In this document: in pieces, positions 21,508 through 33,278 of the stretch
Layout of the letters: each line of letters opens with the position of its first letter
How positions within the stretch are numbered: position 1 is the stretch's first letter
DNA from: Gnetum montanum
Lineage: Eukaryota > Streptophyta > Gnetopsida > Gnetales > Gnetaceae
Direction: 5' to 3'
Assembly: GCA_015680685.1 (NCBI GenBank)
Contig: MNCI01036181.1
Span: 36,030 to 100,029 of the forward strand
DNA: 64,000 nt
The notes under the pieces: generated by a model
What the model saw: only the letters and a program-made list of their open reading frames with translations
Told to the model about the DNA's origin: nothing
The model's database searches: none
Position numbers and translations under genes: made by a program

Positions 21508-21840
21508 TCTTGTGCCTCCTACTCAAAGACATAGGTCCAATCCTATGCTTCCTACTCGAAGACATGGACATAATCCTATGCTCCCTACTTAGAGACATAG
21601 ATAAAATCATATGCTTCCTATTTGAAGACACAATTACCATCTTATTCTTCTCACTTTAAGACACATTCATAATCCTATGCTCCCCACTTCAAGACGTAGT
21701 TACAATCATGTGCTTCCTACTCGAAGATATAATTATAATCCCATGATTTGTGCTCAAAGACATAGTCATAATCTTGTGCTTCTTACTCCAAGACATAGTC
21801 ACATACCTATGCTCCCTACTTGAAGACATAGTTAAGAACA
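21508..21840 (-). repeat. 33-bp minisatellite that encodes an 11-residue repeat
   Basis: Ten diverged units with a strict 33-bp period (the cctact-like core falls at 21551, 21584, 21617, 21650, 21683, 21716, 21749, 21782 and 21815). The period keeps frame. On the minus strand one frame reads ten 11-residue units of consensus MSSSRKHRIMT with only two stops. The plus strand frame (consensus NPMLPTRRHSH) has more stops. The gag of element H is on the same minus strand upstream, so the repeats may belong to that element's polyprotein or 3' region. Confidence 0.8.
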
Positions 21841-22559
21841 TATATCACATGTTTTTAATTATCATTAAGAGCATGTACTCCATCAAACTCTCTCTTTTCT
21901 CATCCACTCACACGTGTGTGCTTTCTTTCTCTCTACCCTCAATCAATTCATGAAGAAAGTAGTTGTACTAGGCCAATCATGTTCTAATCCTGTTTTCACT
22001 CACTATCTTGTTTGAATACTATATCCTTCACCTTGTGCTAAGGTAGTTAGGACTTCATGTATTTTTTGGAAGGAGTTCAAAAGATTCATATCTTATTCTT
22101 ATTCATCCTTGTTAGAGATGATCAATGGATCATGAGGATGATGTTCAACTGCATTCAACCTACAATTCTTATTCAATTTATTACCACCAATTAATACTTG
22201 AGGATTTTGAGAGCATTCTTAAGCATAATTCTATCCACCACAAATTTAGAATTTTAAACCTATACATCTCAGAGTATATTGGGAGAATCCTCCAAAATGT
22301 GGTCATTTGTTCCATAATTCCTACTATTAAGAAGCTTGATATTTATCATACTCTCAAGGTGAAGTTTGTTTACTTGAAGGTAGATTAGCATATAAGCCTC
22401 TAAATGCATAATAATTCACTTGTCCATTTCCTCTCCAAGACTTATTACTTTCTTTCTTGTTCTCAAGCAGCTACTTCACTACATTCTTATCCTTCCTTCC
22501 TATTTTATGATTAGTCAAACTACTAGAAACTTAGATGACCTTTTTGAATCCTATGATTT
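21841..22559. other. Unassigned part of element H
   Basis: AT-rich sequence between the minisatellite and the gag remnant. The open frame 22125-22388 (plus) has no recognisable motif. No pol domain was recognised. Confidence 0.35.
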
Positions 22560-23630
22560 TGTGAGTTTTGAGCTCACACTGGACCTAAGGTTTAAGTCCA
22601 TTAAAAAATAATATGTACTTGTTATTCTCATCCATACTTGAGATTTTTATAATGATGCTTTGGTGTTTTTGAATATACTCTTCCAATTCTCCTATCTGAT
22701 GAATCTAGTTTAGCTTCACCTAAGCTTTGTTAATGGAAGTGCTTGGATGAAAGTTCTCAACTAAAGCTTTCTCAAATTTATCCTAGGTCTTGATGGGTTA
22801 CCCAATCCCAACTTTCTCTTCTTGTAGAATGCCAAGCCACAATTTCTTTGCTATTTCACCTAAGAATTGGGTAGTAATGCGAGCTTATCTTTTAGTGACA
22901 CATTCATACATCTCTGGGAACTCTTTCATCTTAAATAGAAAAATTCTATCATAATATCATCCTTGTCATCCTCATATAATTTTGGTTCCTTTGTTTAAAA
23001 CTCAAAAATTGGTTGACTCGGTCTCAATGCTAGTGCCCTTGCTTGCATAGTTAATTGATCCTTCATTATCCCAATCTCATCTTCTAATTTCTTTTTCAAG
23101 CCTTAATTTCATTTTATTAGCTTTCATACAATGCCTGTTGAGTTTTTAGTAATGATCACAACTCCTAATTTTCATATTGGTGCTCATGGTTTGCAAGCTA
23201 GAGATCATCAAGAACATCCCCAAGTCACTCCATCCAATTCTTCAATACAAAGTTTTGAGTTAGGATGAGTTTTTGTTTGGTGCTAGAGCCTGACTTTGGA
23301 AGGAAAGGATATTCCATTGGATCAACTAGCTCTTAAGTCATATGAGCCTTCTTGAACATGGGTAGACTATACATGGTGATGTTGTATACTTGTAACAAAT
23401 GATCCCCATATTTCTTGCATCTTTTTAGGGGATCCATCAATATTCCTTTCACTAATCATTTCTATAATATTATTCTTAAGGACATCCTCATATATATTCT
23501 CATCATGGTGCACCTGCTTATACACATGACTAGCTTGACTATCATCTCCAATTGGTCCATTGTGAGGACAGGGATTAAGAGAAGAATTATCAAGATTTTG
23601 ACTCCCTTTGCTCTTCTTTTTGTGTGCCAT
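22560..23630 (-). pseudogene. gag: gag remnant of element H
   Basis: The start at 23630 reads MAHKKKSKGSQNLDNSSLNP, with an open stretch to 23367. Further along the minus strand, with stops, come ARITTQFLGEIAKKLW, then DKFEKALVENFHPS and ELEEYIQKHQSIIIKISSMD, with YILFFNGLNLRSS near the end. This is the layout of a Ty3 gag capsid domain (W-rich helix, F-x-P loop, Q-x-G-x-x-x-EY motif, FxxGL). The start is about 80 bp downstream of a tRNA-Met primer site. No protease or reverse transcriptase remnant is visible downstream, so the element is truncated. Confidence 0.6.
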
Positions 23631-23708
23631 ATTAGCACATGAGTCAGTAAAAATGAATCATGATCTTGAACCATGTACCTAGTCTCATCACTAGTCTTAA
23701 ACTACAAA

Positions 23709-23725
23709 CCATGGCTCTGATACCA
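23709..23725 (-). promoter_or_regulatory. Primer binding site, tRNA-Met type, of element H
   Basis: On the minus strand TGGTATCAGAGCCATGG follows the LTR end (TATTACA) by two bases. This is an undecayed initiator tRNA-Met primer site. Confidence 0.85.
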
Positions 23726-23727
23726 AG

Positions 23728-24290
23728 TGTAATAACATTGCTCTAGTGAAGCACTATTTAACACCACTCTTGAGTCCAAAAATAGCAAGATGTTCCCAAA
23801 GTGGACATAAGATGGACTATGCCTCAACATTTACAACACTTGTATGCACAACATAAGCATACATCACCCATTAGTCCATGGGTTTGGAGTGTATTGAGTA
23901 TGTCATATGAAATCATGTATGTCACATTATCATCATGACACATACACATGCATGATTGCAATAAGCATTTACAAACATAATAGACACTGTTCTCCTATAA
24001 GAGCTAAGACATTTTCCTACTATAACACATCTAGCCCTAAGCCCCATACTGGAAGAGAAGAATGGTGGTCCAAACATCAAAGCTAAAGCTCCTCCACAAG
24101 CCTACATATCCTTGTGATAAAGTACACAAAGGAATTAGGACCAATATAATTCTTTGATGATGGTTGTTTTAGCATGGAACCCATGAGGATCTCCATACTC
24201 TTCCAACCCCTATTCAAAAGGGAAATAGCTTTTGATTCACTAAAAATATATGTTTTCCTATAGTTAGTAATCATAGAGTTGGGTTTACAT
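23728..24290 (-). mobile_element. 5' LTR of element H (right boundary uncertain)
   Basis: The LTR's 3' end is fixed at 23728 by the primer site next to it. The LTR runs to higher coordinates on the minus strand. Its upstream end is not resolved; 24290 is only a conservative limit. The first 17 bases at this edge (tgtaataacattgctct) recur at 21115, which may mark the corresponding edge of the 3' LTR. Confidence 0.5.
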
Positions 24291-25444
24291 TTGTTAATCT
24301 TATAAATAAATTATTAGCATGAGTGATATTGAATTATGATTACAAGGTAAATTAGAAGAAAATATTTATAAGTTATAATATAACATGGATCTAGGATATA
24401 GAAAGTTAGTAACTCAAACCAACTATTGTATTTAGATGTATAGACCACAAAACTAGTCAACAATGCAAGTTATTCCTAATAGACAAGTTTGAATAATAAA
24501 GTGTTTTAACAATAAAGACCTCTTTCGAGAACATAGTTCCAAGAGTATCCTTTGCAAATTGTAGGATGTGCTAAAATTATGTATAATGTTATGTAAATTT
24601 TAGTTTTTTTAAAATCATAATTATAAACTATAGGATGAATGGATTATCTTGAATTTGTTTTCCTCATAATCCTCTATCTAAATCTGTGTTTGTATTAAAT
24701 TGTCCCTATGAGACCACAACTTTCTTTTTGCATTTGAGGCTAAAGGATTAAAAGGAGAATTATTGTCAATTAGAAATTAGTAAGGCTACATGTGACCATC
24801 TTACATTAGCATGAGAGATTTTCATGTTGTCATAGATGTGTTTAAACTACGGTAAGTTTAGCAAAGAAGAGAAAATGTATTTGCAATAGCTAGAATGATA
24901 TTTCGACTTACAATTAATTTTTTGCATGCATCTTAGAGATGAGATTAGCAAAGTTGCTATAGTTCACATTTGGTATTATTTGAAGGTAAATCAAGTAATA
25001 GTCTATATCTTTTATTTATGCATTATACAATCATAACTTTGAAATTTTTGGTAGTTTCTTTTGATTTCCAAGAGAGCTGTATCTATTTTAGCAACTATTA
25101 GTAAGGGCACCTAAGGTAGAAATGCTACTTAGATAGACACACTAGTATTTGACAATAGTATTCATGCTAATAGTAGAGTACCATTCTACATAGGTGCTTT
25201 ATGGAGCATTCTAGATAGAACTCATGATAGTATGAGCAACAATGTGATGTATGAGAAGTTGTATAATCTAATGTATCATGGCATAATGGGCTATGAACCA
25301 ACACATCAATGACCATTTGCATGTGCCTTTGGTATATGGCATAAGGAATATTTCATGTTATGAGATTGGTTTTTTAGGCACCTTTTGTGATGGACAATGC
25401 ACTTTTTTTATGCATCATGTCTCTAATTGGAAAATATATGTAAG
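24291..25444. other. AT-rich unrecognised stretch
   Basis: No gene or element ends recognised. It may include the upstream part of element H's LTR. Confidence 0.35.
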
Positions 25445-26314
25445 TGATGAGTGGCTAGGTACCCCTACACCCAACCATGCAAATCACGGGTGTTCACATG
25501 CAACTCGGTCGAATTCCATAGACTGTAAGCACTTCGCATACACCAAACCCCAACCAGCAAAACCTTGTGTTAGAATGGTCATTGTCTTCCCAACCTCACT
25601 TGTGATGTTCTGATTACGATGGTTAAGTGAGATTGAGACAAATGATTTTTATGGCTTTTTCACTTTATCTTCTAGCATCTAATTCTTGAAATGAACTGTA
25701 AGTAATGGAATATTATGTAATCTATAATTATCCTAATCTATATCTTAACTCTTCCTAGCATAAGTATTCGATCCCATCTTCCATGCATGTCCTGAGCATC
25801 CCCTAACCACTATTGGGTTACCAGACGTTAAGTGTCATTGGGTTGCCAAGTGTTGGGTTTACATTCGAGATGGTTGTACTTATGGTTGTTACAAACTATA
25901 AAAGAGTGATGATGATTAAAGTAATAACAATTGAAACTTAAGGAATTATTAAAGCATAGAAATATTAAACTATTAAATGCATGAAATGACTAAGTCCAAT
26001 TGCTGCAAAGAATGCTAAAAAAGCTTGTCTTTATTACCGGTCACACTAATGGGCTCAGGTACATTAGTGCTCGGATAAAGAGCTAGACACCTTTCTCACA
26101 CCTACTGTAGGCACTTGGAAAATATTCTAACTCTTATAGAAAAAAACTACAAGAGCTTCGCTAAAACTGCCAAAAAGGTACCTAAGTGAGGTGGAAGCAC
26201 ACTTATTTATAGGCTAGAATAGGCACTGCGTAAACGAGGCCACATAGATGCATGGACAGATGCATTGACAAGGGTGCGTCTTCATCTTGTAACCCTTGCA
26301 AGATAGGTCCTTCA
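25445..26314 (-). mobile_element. Orphan Athila-like LTR
   Basis: On the minus strand it starts TGAAGGACC (26314) and ends ccactcatca (25445). It holds a TATA box (tataaataag, complement of about 26200-26209) and AATAAAGACAAG (about 26018-26029). The 22-base spacing from its start to the gggttac block equals that in element A. In place of the GATATC array it has a short direct repeat (gatgcatggacagatgcat). No primer site follows and no flanking duplication is found, so it is a solo or broken LTR. It interrupts the LTR at 26315. Confidence 0.65.
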
Positions 26315-26761
26315 AAGCTAGGTTTTTAGTGTATTTTATAGCCTTCCAAGTGTCCATTCATCTTCCCTCCAAATTAGAAGAAAATTTGAAGTTTGTTGAA
26401 ATTTTTATGAGAAATCTTGGAGAAGTAGGAGACTTCTTGCCCAAGTGTAGAGCTATCAAAGGAGATGTCTTGGATTTGGCTGAGATGTCTTGAGTTTAGT
26501 TGAGACATCTTGGAATCATGTGAGATGTCTTAAGAGTGTGGAGATATCCCGAATGTACTTGAGACCCACTGGATGTAGCTAAGACATCTCATCTACTAGG
26601 GCTAAAAATAAAGATGCTTGTCTTGAACTCGAGAACCTTAGAATACCTCCAAATAGGTTCCCATAGTTCCTGAAACCCCCTAAGCTCATGAAAATAAGTC
26701 CAAAACACCTTCAAACATGCCATAACTCTAGGGAAAATCCCATTATCAAAGAGATATTACA
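26315..26761 (-). mobile_element. LTR fragment of family K, minus orientation
   Basis: It starts on the minus strand with TGTAATATCTC at 26761 and runs through a cluster of AGATGTCT/AGACATCT octamers to a TATA box (ctataaaatac near 26333-26343), where the orphan LTR interrupts it. Its sequence matches the plus-strand copy at 27336 base by base in long blocks (for example tttccctagag and tagccctagtagatgaga), so the two form an inverted pair. Confidence 0.65.
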
Positions 26762-27335
26762 TTGGCCTATTTGATGTTCACATTTGTACCCTTCCTCTTC
26801 AAAAGACACAAGAGATCTTTAAAATTGGAATAGTTGTTGGCCCCTCACATAGGCCACAAGTCACACACATATCCAAGCACAACACACATGGAATGGTTAG
26901 AGCTCAAAACATTTTATCTCTATCATGCAAACTTATTTCATAATACATAAACACACAATACAATGTATACATGACACACACAAACATACACACATACACA
27001 AAAAAGGTACACTAATTCAATATACATTGAGGATTACACAAGGGCTGGGTGATGTCCTCATCATCTTTCTCACCCTTAAAATGTCATGTTTAATGATGTT
27101 TAACAAGTTGGAAGGCATGATGCTTCTATGAATCAAGGCCATCACACTTAGTAGAACAATCAAGACTCAATGTATCAAAATCATCATAAAAATGAGTATT
27201 AATTGAGGTTTTGGTTTTGAGCTTTTCTTGCTCATGAAGGCTTGTCCTCATGTTCCACCATGCTTTTTCAATTAACCATATCTTTGGAATTCTTTCCTTA
27301 CATCCCCATGCTAATGTGGATATCAAATACAACAA
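26762..27335. other. Spacer between inverted family K LTRs
   Basis: 574 bp between two head-to-head LTR starts. It contains a CA-rich run (about 26925-27005). No polypurine tract or primer site next to either LTR, and no coding motif. Confidence 0.5.
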
Positions 27336-28542
27336 TGTAACATCTATCCAATGATGGGATATTTCCCTAGAGTTTTGGCATATTTGGAGATGTTTTAGAC
27401 TAATTTTGATGAGTTTAGGGGGTTTTAGGGACTATGGGAACTTGTTTTAAGGTGTTTGGAGGTTCCATAAATCAAAAAAGCATCTTTGTATTTAGCCCTA
27501 GTAGATGAGACATATCAGCTACATTTAAGATGTCCCAACTACATTCAAGATGTCTCCACATTCCCAAGACATCTTAGGTAAGACTTCTTAGATGATTCTA
27601 AGAAATCTTAGGTAGAATCAAGATGTCTTCTTTGATATCCTTGCACTTGGGCAAGATGTCTCCTACTTCTCCAAGACATCTTGTATGAATTCTAATGAAC
27701 TTTAAATTTAATTCTAATTTGGAGGAAAGATGAAAGGACACTTGGAAGGCTATAAAAGGCACCAAGGGCCTAGGTCTAGAGGAGGCTAATGAGAAGGAAG
27801 AAGGTTAATCTTACGGAGGATGCTAGTTCTAAGAGAGAGAAGGCTAGTCTTAAGAGTAAGGTAAGAGATCCTCAATCTAGTCTAGAAAGAGAGAGGTGAG
27901 TTAATAGAAGAGTAAAAAAAGATAGAATCTTGCCTAGATGCCTTGATCATCATCCATGTGAGAGTGTGATTTCTTTAATTGAGTGTGTGTGTGAGAATTT
28001 GATTGAATCTCTTATCTATCCTTGGGAATTTGTGCTTCCTTTCAACTATAAATCTTTCATTTGAGCAAGAATAAAACTTTAATTTCCTTTTTTTGTTCAA
28101 ATTTACTATTTTTTTGATATTGAGAGAGCTTGAATTATCAAATTCATGGAAGCTCCTCATCATATATCTATGATTGAATTTCCCTCAAGTTAGACCTAAA
28201 TAACTCTTCTTGCTTTTGGGTTATTTTTATTTTTTAAAGATTTCATTTTCAAATCTAAATTGATTTCTGGTAAGTTGGTTTTTTCCCATTGTGATAGCAT
28301 TGCAAGTTATCATGTTTCTTGAGAGTTTTATTTCAGCAATGCATAAAAATATTTGATATACCTTTTTTCTAGTTTCATATGAGTTTTTACAAGTTTTCAT
28401 TTGTGGTGATGATATTTCATTTGATAAATTCATAGAACAATGATGTTGCAAATGTTTTGTTTGAGTTCATTTTCTTTTAAAGCCATGTAGGGGTTGCATG
28501 TATTTAGTTCCATATGTTTTTTCTAATTTTTCTTTTGGTGAT
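27336..28542 (+). mobile_element. LTR-like sequence of family K, plus orientation
   Basis: It starts TGTAACATC at 27336. U3 contains about ten AGATGTCT or AGACATCT copies (27525-27690), then a TATA box (gctataaaagg, about 27750-27760). The right end is unknown; sequence beyond 28542 is affected by an assembly problem. LTRs starting TGTAAC are typical of Tekay-type chromoviruses, but no coding region links this copy to that group. Confidence 0.55.
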
Positions 28543-28779
28543 GCATTTTTTAAAACATACTTTCTTAGCATTTTGAACTTTTAGTCATTGACATTTTACT
28601 CTTACTCTTTCACACAACATAAAGTGAATAGTTGGCCTTTTTNTAGTTTAGTTAATTTTGCACTTGCACATTTGTTAGGAAAAAGGCCAACTATTCACTT
28701 TATGTTGTGTGAAAGAGTAAGAGTAAAATGTCAATGACTAAAAGTTCAAAATGCTAAGAAAGTATGTTTTAAAAAATGC
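28543..28779. repeat. Perfect 100-bp inverted repeat bounded by unknown bases
   Basis: The left arm 28543-28642 and right arm 28680-28779 are exact reverse complements. A single unknown base follows the left arm (28643) and another follows the right arm (28780). The piece between the two unknown bases is therefore the reverse complement of the left contig end plus 36 extra bases. This is best read as an overlapping contig placed in the wrong orientation, not a biological hairpin. Confidence 0.85.
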
Positions 28780-28780
28780 N

Positions 28781-30239
28781 TATATAGATACTAAATTGTG
28801 TAAAGGCATGGAGGTAGGAACTAAAAGGATGGGAGATCCTAATTGTATGGAAGAACTATGTTTAAAAAGGTAGGAGAGCTAGAAGTTGAGGAGAGGGGCA
28901 TAGGAGAGATTAGGATCAAGTAGTGGATCAACATTAGAAGAGAAGCAACCTTCTAAGAGTTCTAAATTCTAGAGCTCATTGAATTCCTGTAATGATTTTC
29001 TTAGTTTTTAGTTTTACTTTATCTAAATTTGTTAATGTACATAGTTGAGAGTTGTTAACTCATTCCCAAAAATTTGAAGTTTTGTTATTTCTTATTTCCA
29101 TAGTTTTCCTTGATTGTCTTGACTAGTTTAGATCCCTTCAAGTTGAGCAAGATGTGGGTTGTGTGTTAACAAAACATTTTTCTTCAGATTTCTAGTAATT
29201 TAGCAGTTCCAACATAAGGATCTATTGAGAAAATTCTATCAACTAGAGATGCGCCTAGAAAGCTTGATGTAACAAGTTGCAAATCTAATAGTTAAGATCA
29301 AAGACTTAATTTTAAGTTAATTTCTTAGATCATTTTCTTTTAAAAGTGTGTGTCTATTTACTTCATTCAGTTTTAAAACTTGTATGAATTTACTCTTTAT
29401 TCCATTCTTAGTTTTTGTTTCAGAAGTAAAAGGTTATGAACTCTATTCTTATTTAGTCTAAAATTATAGTTTATGTTTTAAAATATTTTTTCCTAGGATT
29501 TAATCTTATCTATTTTTTCTTTGAAGCATTTTAATTTACCTTTCATTTTGCTACTTTTAGATAATGTTCATATATATGCTTTACTTCGTTTGATCATATG
29601 CATTTTATTTTAGTTTTGAATTTTAATTTACTATTTACCTATTATAAATTAAGTTTATACTAAGTGAATAGAGCTTTTATTTACTTTGGTGTAATTGGAT
29701 TAGTATATTCTTTGATCTAAATCATGTTTATAATTAATCACATGTTAAACCTTAATAATTTAATAATTAAAATTTCAAATACCACATATGTTCTACTAGT
29801 TGAGACTATTCTAGGATTTCTATATCCATATGGGAGATGTTCTAGATTATAGTCTTCTAAAATGAGTTGTAGAATGTGTGTTAACCTATAACCAAAATTT
29901 ATGCATTAAAACTTACATTGTTGACTGATTTGCATTTAGATATGATGTTTTATGAATTTTGGGCCATGTTGGAATGTCCTCACCACTGATGTTATGTAGA
30001 TCCTTATACTTGATATAATTTGAAATATATTGCTTATATGCTTAATTAATTTCATGTATGAAGTGATTCCTATGATGATGATGAAATGGAAAGTATTTCT
30101 AGATTGGTACAAGTTTAGATTCAAAATCCATAATGACATGGTGGGACACAGAATGGTGAGGACAAGGATCCGATAGTTCTAATGATAGAAGGAAATGATT
30201 TCTATTACATATATTAGTAAGTGTAAGGATATAGTAGCC
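28781..30239. other. AT-rich unrecognised stretch
   Basis: No coding motif, primer site or LTR end recognised. It may be the rest of a long family K LTR. Confidence 0.35.
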
Positions 30240-30947
30240 TTGATGGCATATTGTATGCTCTTAAATTGATGAGGGGTTCTTTCCAATTGTCCTTAGTGCA
30301 AGACACAATTGAATGAGATTGCTCCCATAAACATAGAACTCAAATCCAAACAAAACACACATAGAGAGCTACAATGATTCAACACATAATTGACCATAGA
30401 GATGCATACACACTCATGGAATCTCTCTCCATAAAACTCTCTGCTCACCATATCTTATGACCTCTCATGATAAAACATGAAAAGCAAGCAATATTTATTA
30501 ATTATAAGATAAGAACCTTAGAAAAACATTTTTTTCATGTTTAAATTAGATATTTTCAGCTATTTCCATCTTACTCTCTTCTTTTTTGGCTATTTCCAGA
30601 CTTCAAATTGCCAAATCAAAACTTTTCTTAGATGTATGAGACATCTCTAAGCTTGGCAAGATGTCTTTCTAAAAATTCAAGCATTCAAGAGAGATGTATA
30701 TTAGTTTTAGGAGATGTCTCTAGTGAAGGTAAGATGTCTCCTTCTAGGTAGAGATATCTCTAGTATTTGAGAGATGTCTTTACATCAATATGGACATCTT
30801 CGTATCTTGTTCAAATGTCTCATGTCAAAGTCTAGCACTTGGCCAAGACATCTCTTAGACCTTCAAGACATCTTCCAAGATTCAAAAAATTTTAAATAAT
30901 CACCTATAGGAATGTATAAGGGACTTGGAAGAGGCGTTCCTACACCA
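30240..30947 (-). mobile_element. 3' LTR of element E (left end uncertain)
   Basis: On the minus strand it starts TGGTGTAGGAACGCCTCTTC at 30947, matching the LTR start of element D (TGGTATAGGAACACCTCTTC). An array of AGATGTCT/AGACATCT copies follows (about 30870-30640). It then has blocks in common with the E 5' LTR (for example tatttattaatta near 30493). The far end is too diverged to place. Confidence 0.65.
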
Positions 30948-30969
30948 GTTCTCCCACCTTTCAAAAATT
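30948..30969 (-). promoter_or_regulatory. Polypurine tract of element E
   Basis: On the minus strand a purine run (tgaaaggtgggagaac) lies immediately before the LTR start, matching the gaagggtggaaaaga run before the 3' LTR of element D. Confidence 0.65.
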
Positions 30970-31019
30970 AAACTTATGTGAGCATGGAAATAGGGGAAGA
31001 AGTGAACCCCCACTTAAGA

Positions 31020-32278
31020 AGTTTGGTTTCATTCATCCAGAAAAAATTATCAGTGGTTTTATCCTTTCAATGGATTAAGTATTAATGTCTCTTCACTCAA
31101 TGAGTTCTAGAAGCTTCTTTTCTCTTGAGTTCAATTACCTTCCTCTTTATTAAAGGCTTGGACTTGTTAATAGTCCCCTTCAACTCATCAATGCTTCCTT
31201 GTATGATTTCATCATGTATTGGTCCATGGTAATGCATAAGATCTACAACATCAAATACAAAAGACATACTTACATCTATTGGTAAATTAATTTTAAAAGC
31301 ATTATCATTAATTTTGATCTTTATCCTGAAAGTATCCATTGTCTAAGCCTTCAACTTTTAGAAGGTGACACCTGTCAATATCTTCTTCTTTAAGTGCACT
31401 CAAAATAGATCACAGACATCAAATTTGGGCTTTCACTTACCCACATTCCTCTTGAGGACTCTTTCTTTAGCCTTATTCTTAAGATTAACCTTCAATTATA
31501 CATGAGGATCCTTGATCTCTTGCATAAAATTAGTAGTTAGTTGAGCTTCTTCCTTAAAGATTCTCACATTTTTTACCATATTTGGACAGAAACCATAATT
31601 AACCTCAAGTGAGCTCTTACCAATGGTAATATGAAAAACATTATTGTATGAAGATTTAACATGACACAACAAATCTTCACATTGATTAGACTATTCATCA
31701 CATAAATACCTCAAAATACTCAACAAAATTTAATTTTCCACTTTAGTTTAACCATCAGATTATGGATGATATGTATTAGAAAAATTTAGCTTTGTCCCTA
31801 AAATTTTTGAAAGGGTCCCCTAAAAATGACTAGTAAACTTGGAGTCTTTATCACTAACAATATTCAAAGGAATCCCTTGCAACTTCATAATATGTTGGAA
31901 AAAATAAATTTGCAATAGGAGATGTATCACTTGCCTTTTTATAGGAGATGGAGTATGCCATCTTGGAGAATCTATCTATCACAACAAAGATAACATTGTT
32001 TCCATTTTTGGTCTTTGGAATTCCACTCATAAAGTTCATTGACATACTTTCCCATAGACTATTGGGAATTAGCAAAGACATATAAACCCAATTCACTCCT
32101 TTAATGCCTTTGGATTTTTGACATGTCAAAAAATCCTTTACAAATTTGGAAACTTCAAATGCCATTGCAGGTCAAAAATAGTATCTACCCACAAGATACA
32201 ATGTTTTATATTTTTTCATATAATCTTCCATGTCACAGTAATGCTTTTCAATCATGACTTTTCTCCTAAAATCATAAT
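31020..32278 (-). pseudogene. pol: Integrase and chromodomain end of element E pol
   Basis: Part of the pol remnant of element E, separated from the rest by insertion of element D at 32278. The open stretch 31854-32165 reads FVKDFLTCQKSKG (end of the zinc-binding region) and WESMSMNFMSGIPKTKNGNN, then FVVIDRFSKMAYSISYKKAS (start of the DDE core). The tail at 31097-31339 reads FRIKIKINDNAFKINLPIDV and FVFDVVDLMHYHG. A decayed chromodomain follows (YLIHWKDKTTDNFFW, near 31050-31095). The chromodomain places the element among Ty3 chromoviruses. Frameshifts and stops inactivate it. Confidence 0.8.
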
Positions 32279-33212
32279 TGGTATAAGGAAACCTCTTCTG
32301 ATCTACTTATTATTCCCTACGTGTATGTTTTTGTAGGTTTTGGGCTCCATGGAGACATCTTAGAGGTTAAGGACATGTCTTTTCTAGGAGATGGAACTAT
32401 GCAAGAGACATCTTAAATTTAAAGGAAATGTCTTAGTAGAATTGAGACTTCTAAAAAGAGATGTCTTGCCCTATGAGGAGATGTCTTTGAAGAGATGTCT
32501 CATCAATGGAGGAGATGTCTTGGGAAAGATGTCTTATGGTAAAAGGAGATGTGTTCCCCATGGAGGAGACATCTCTCAAAAATAATAGATATCGTGGCTG
32601 AAAGTTGTGTTTTTGTAGAAGATGATATGAGAGGCCAGACATGACTTGTATGGTTGGGAAACTTTTGAAATTTAGTAGAAGATGGAAAAAGATAGAAATT
32701 GGTGGGAACTCCAAGTTAAGCTTGTGGAATATTTCCATAGATTTTTATCTTTTTTTTTTAAATAATTTTTTTGGTGTTTAGGCTTATGGATGAACAAAGA
32801 GAGGAGAAGCTTTGGTAAAAGCTCTTGAGTCAAGGAAATCTTGCTAAGAGTATGATAGAGCACATTGAGTGAGTGTAGGTGTGGTTACAACTCTAGGGTC
32901 AATGTGTGTGAATTGGCTTATGTATTCTTATCTCTTGTTTACTTTTTTGAATTAAATCTTAATTTTGGGTTGTGCAAGATATTTTCCATTAGTTGTGTCT
33001 TGCATTAAGAGTAAGCATTATATGGTTGTAGAGCCTCATGCTCTGTAGCATCATTTGAGAGGTTTTGAATGTTTTGTGGGTTTTGGAAACCCTCTTGTAA
33101 TATCTTAATTAAATAATTGATGATAGCTAGTTTTCTAGGAAATTAATTATCTCTTCATAATATCTAGATTTAGTATTTGAAGGTGATTAATTATTGGAGT
33201 GAACCTACTTCA
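32279..33212 (+). mobile_element. 5' LTR of element D
   Basis: 934 bp, TGGTATAAGG to cctacttca. U3 (32345-32590) holds about ten AGATGTCT or AGACATCT copies in both orientations, the densest array in the window. No strong TATA box was identified. Confidence 0.88.
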
Positions 33213-33219
33213 TTGTTAT

Positions 33220-33235
33220 TGGTCTTAGAGCTTTG
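33220..33235 (+). promoter_or_regulatory. Primer binding site of element D, tRNA-Met type
   Basis: TGGTCTTAGAGCTTTG, seven bases after the LTR end, is a decayed form of TGGTATCAGAGC. Element E keeps TGGTATCAAAG at the matching place. Confidence 0.7.
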
Positions 33236-33278
33236 TCTTGATCGTTGCTTGGGTTTGGTAGGATCTTGTTACTTTCAG

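Noticed and set aside
21508-21840. CRISPR-like array
   Set aside because: The 33-bp units are contiguous with no unique spacers, so it is a tandem minisatellite in a plant genome.
25293-25613. 106-codon plus-strand gene
   Set aside because: Most of it lies in the antisense of an LTR end (25445 onward) that is recognised from other copies.
28543-28779. Perfect hairpin, as a MITE or structured RNA
   Set aside because: Exact 100-bp arms each ending at an unknown base point to a misplaced contig rather than a natural element.
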